Positions 34,471 through 34,853 of a DNA stretch of 34,853 nt are shown here, piece by piece (position 1 is the stretch's first letter; each line of letters starts with the position of its first letter). The DNA is taken from positions 1 to 34,853 of the forward strand of contig CANLRQ010000030.1 in the NCBI GenBank assembly GCA_947493575.1, written 5' to 3'. Source of the stretch: an uncultured Marinomonas sp. (GTDB lineage: Bacteria; Pseudomonadota; Gammaproteobacteria; Pseudomonadales; Marinomonadaceae). The notes beneath the pieces were generated by a model. That model saw only the letters and a list, made by a program, of their open reading frames with translations, had not been told where the DNA came from and did not search any database. Position numbers and translations under genes: made by a program.

Positions 34471-34706
34471 TACAATACACATACTAAGTACTTGCAGTAT
34501 GTTTTTGAAATTGTTTTTTCCTATCATAAACATATAAAAACTATATAAAAACACAGACGAATATTTATCATACCAGCTAAAGAGCTACTTTATGAAGCCT
34601 AACGGACTTATTACAATATAGCCAATAGCTTAACTCATCATATCAAAATTATTCACATTATAGAGACACACAACCGACACACCGCCCCCCTAAAAACAAC
34701 CTAACA

Positions 34707-34726
34707 TACTGTATAAATATACAGAA
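34707..34726. promoter_or_regulatory. LexA (SOS) box
   Basis: TACTGTATAAATATACAGAA agrees with the enterobacterial LexA consensus TACTGTATATATATACAGTA at 18 of 20 positions, including the invariant CTGT-N8-ACAG core. No gene start is adjacent inside the window. It could control a minus-strand transcript toward 34300 or a gene beyond the right edge. Confidence 0.8.
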
Positions 34727-34777
34727 TATGTATCCTTGAAAATCAATAAATTACTGATTTTTATAGAGTTTAATACG

Positions 34778-34853
34778 GTACCGTCCCAAAAAGTGTGTCT
34801 CTTTCCATTAAATTTATTGTTCATCCTTGCTAATTAAATAGGTGGCTTTTTGA
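34778..34853. mobile_element. Possible insertion sequence end (IS256-like), cut by the window edge
   Basis: The segment starts GGTACCGTCCCAAAAAGTGT, which resembles from memory the terminal repeats of IS256-family elements (GGxACxGTCxCAAAAA-GTGTG). No transposase and no second end are in the window, so this is a tentative call. Confidence 0.3.

Larger units (their letters stand above)
34471..34853. other. AT-rich gene-free right end of the island
   Basis: I can support no protein gene here. The stretch holds a LexA box (34707-34726), a 10-bp inverted repeat AGAGACACAC/GTGTGTCTCT (34662-34671, 34793-34802), and a possible insertion sequence end beginning GGTACCGTCCC at 34778. The sequence stops before any ORF of such an element. 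Confidence 0.5.

Noticed and set aside
34288..34554. 88-codon minus-strand ORF at the island's right part
   Set aside because: It runs through the hairpin cluster and the strong terminator, has no family resemblance and no ribosome binding site, so it is most likely a chance ORF.

Overview
The window (about 34.9 kb, AT-rich) is chromosomal DNA of a marine-type gammaproteobacterium. The order smpB / ratA-rnfH / bamE / fur / recN / grpE-dnaK-dnaJ, the DUF3392 and DUF501 proteins, the long form of GAPDH and the overall protein style suggest an Oceanospirillales member such as Marinomonas. That is inference from gene content, with no database comparison.

Layout. 1-680: seven minus-strand tRNA genes (Ser, Asn, Pro, His, Lys, Asn, Pro in transcription order) behind one promoter. 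742-7215: a secreted polysaccharide deacetylase, kbl-tdh (threonine to glycine and acetyl-CoA), nudC, ppnN and a peroxiredoxin. 7279-12460: a chemoreceptor, a MocR-type regulator, a PilZ protein followed by DUF501, and a small orphan protein. 12590-16632: the glycerol regulon glpK / glpR-glpD with visible GlpR-type operators, but no glpF. 16778-20681: a YfcA-like TSUP permease, a LysR regulator and a long GAPDH. These three are separated by three copies of an 82-89 bp miniature inverted-repeat element, each flanked by a perfect 5-bp target duplication. 20945-22683: DUF3392, a secreted unknown protein and a uridine-kinase-like gene. 22714-28983: dnaJ, dnaK, grpE (with a near-perfect sigma-32 promoter), recN (SOS-type promoter) and fur. 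29053-32530: bamE, rnfH, ratA, an NSS transporter, smpB and ssrA (tmRNA).

The DNA to the right of the ssrA 3' end (32531-34853) is accessory. It looks like the decayed remains of one or more elements that used ssrA as attachment site. It holds two C-terminal integrase remnants in opposite orientation, a pair of small ORFs that become one membrane protein if one base is restored, and an uncharacterised protein whose likely true start lies upstream of a canonical T_TTT_TTC slippery heptamer. It also holds a dense cluster of hairpins ending in a strong terminator (possible ncRNA or processing site), a near-consensus LexA box, and what may be the start of an insertion sequence at the right edge.

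Functionally the core genes divide into catabolism (threonine, glycerol), nucleotide housekeeping, stress and quality control (DnaK system, RecN, tmRNA/SmpB, peroxiredoxin) and envelope (BamE). The most interesting signals are the MITE family and the small island with its recoding-like site, structured DNA and SOS box.
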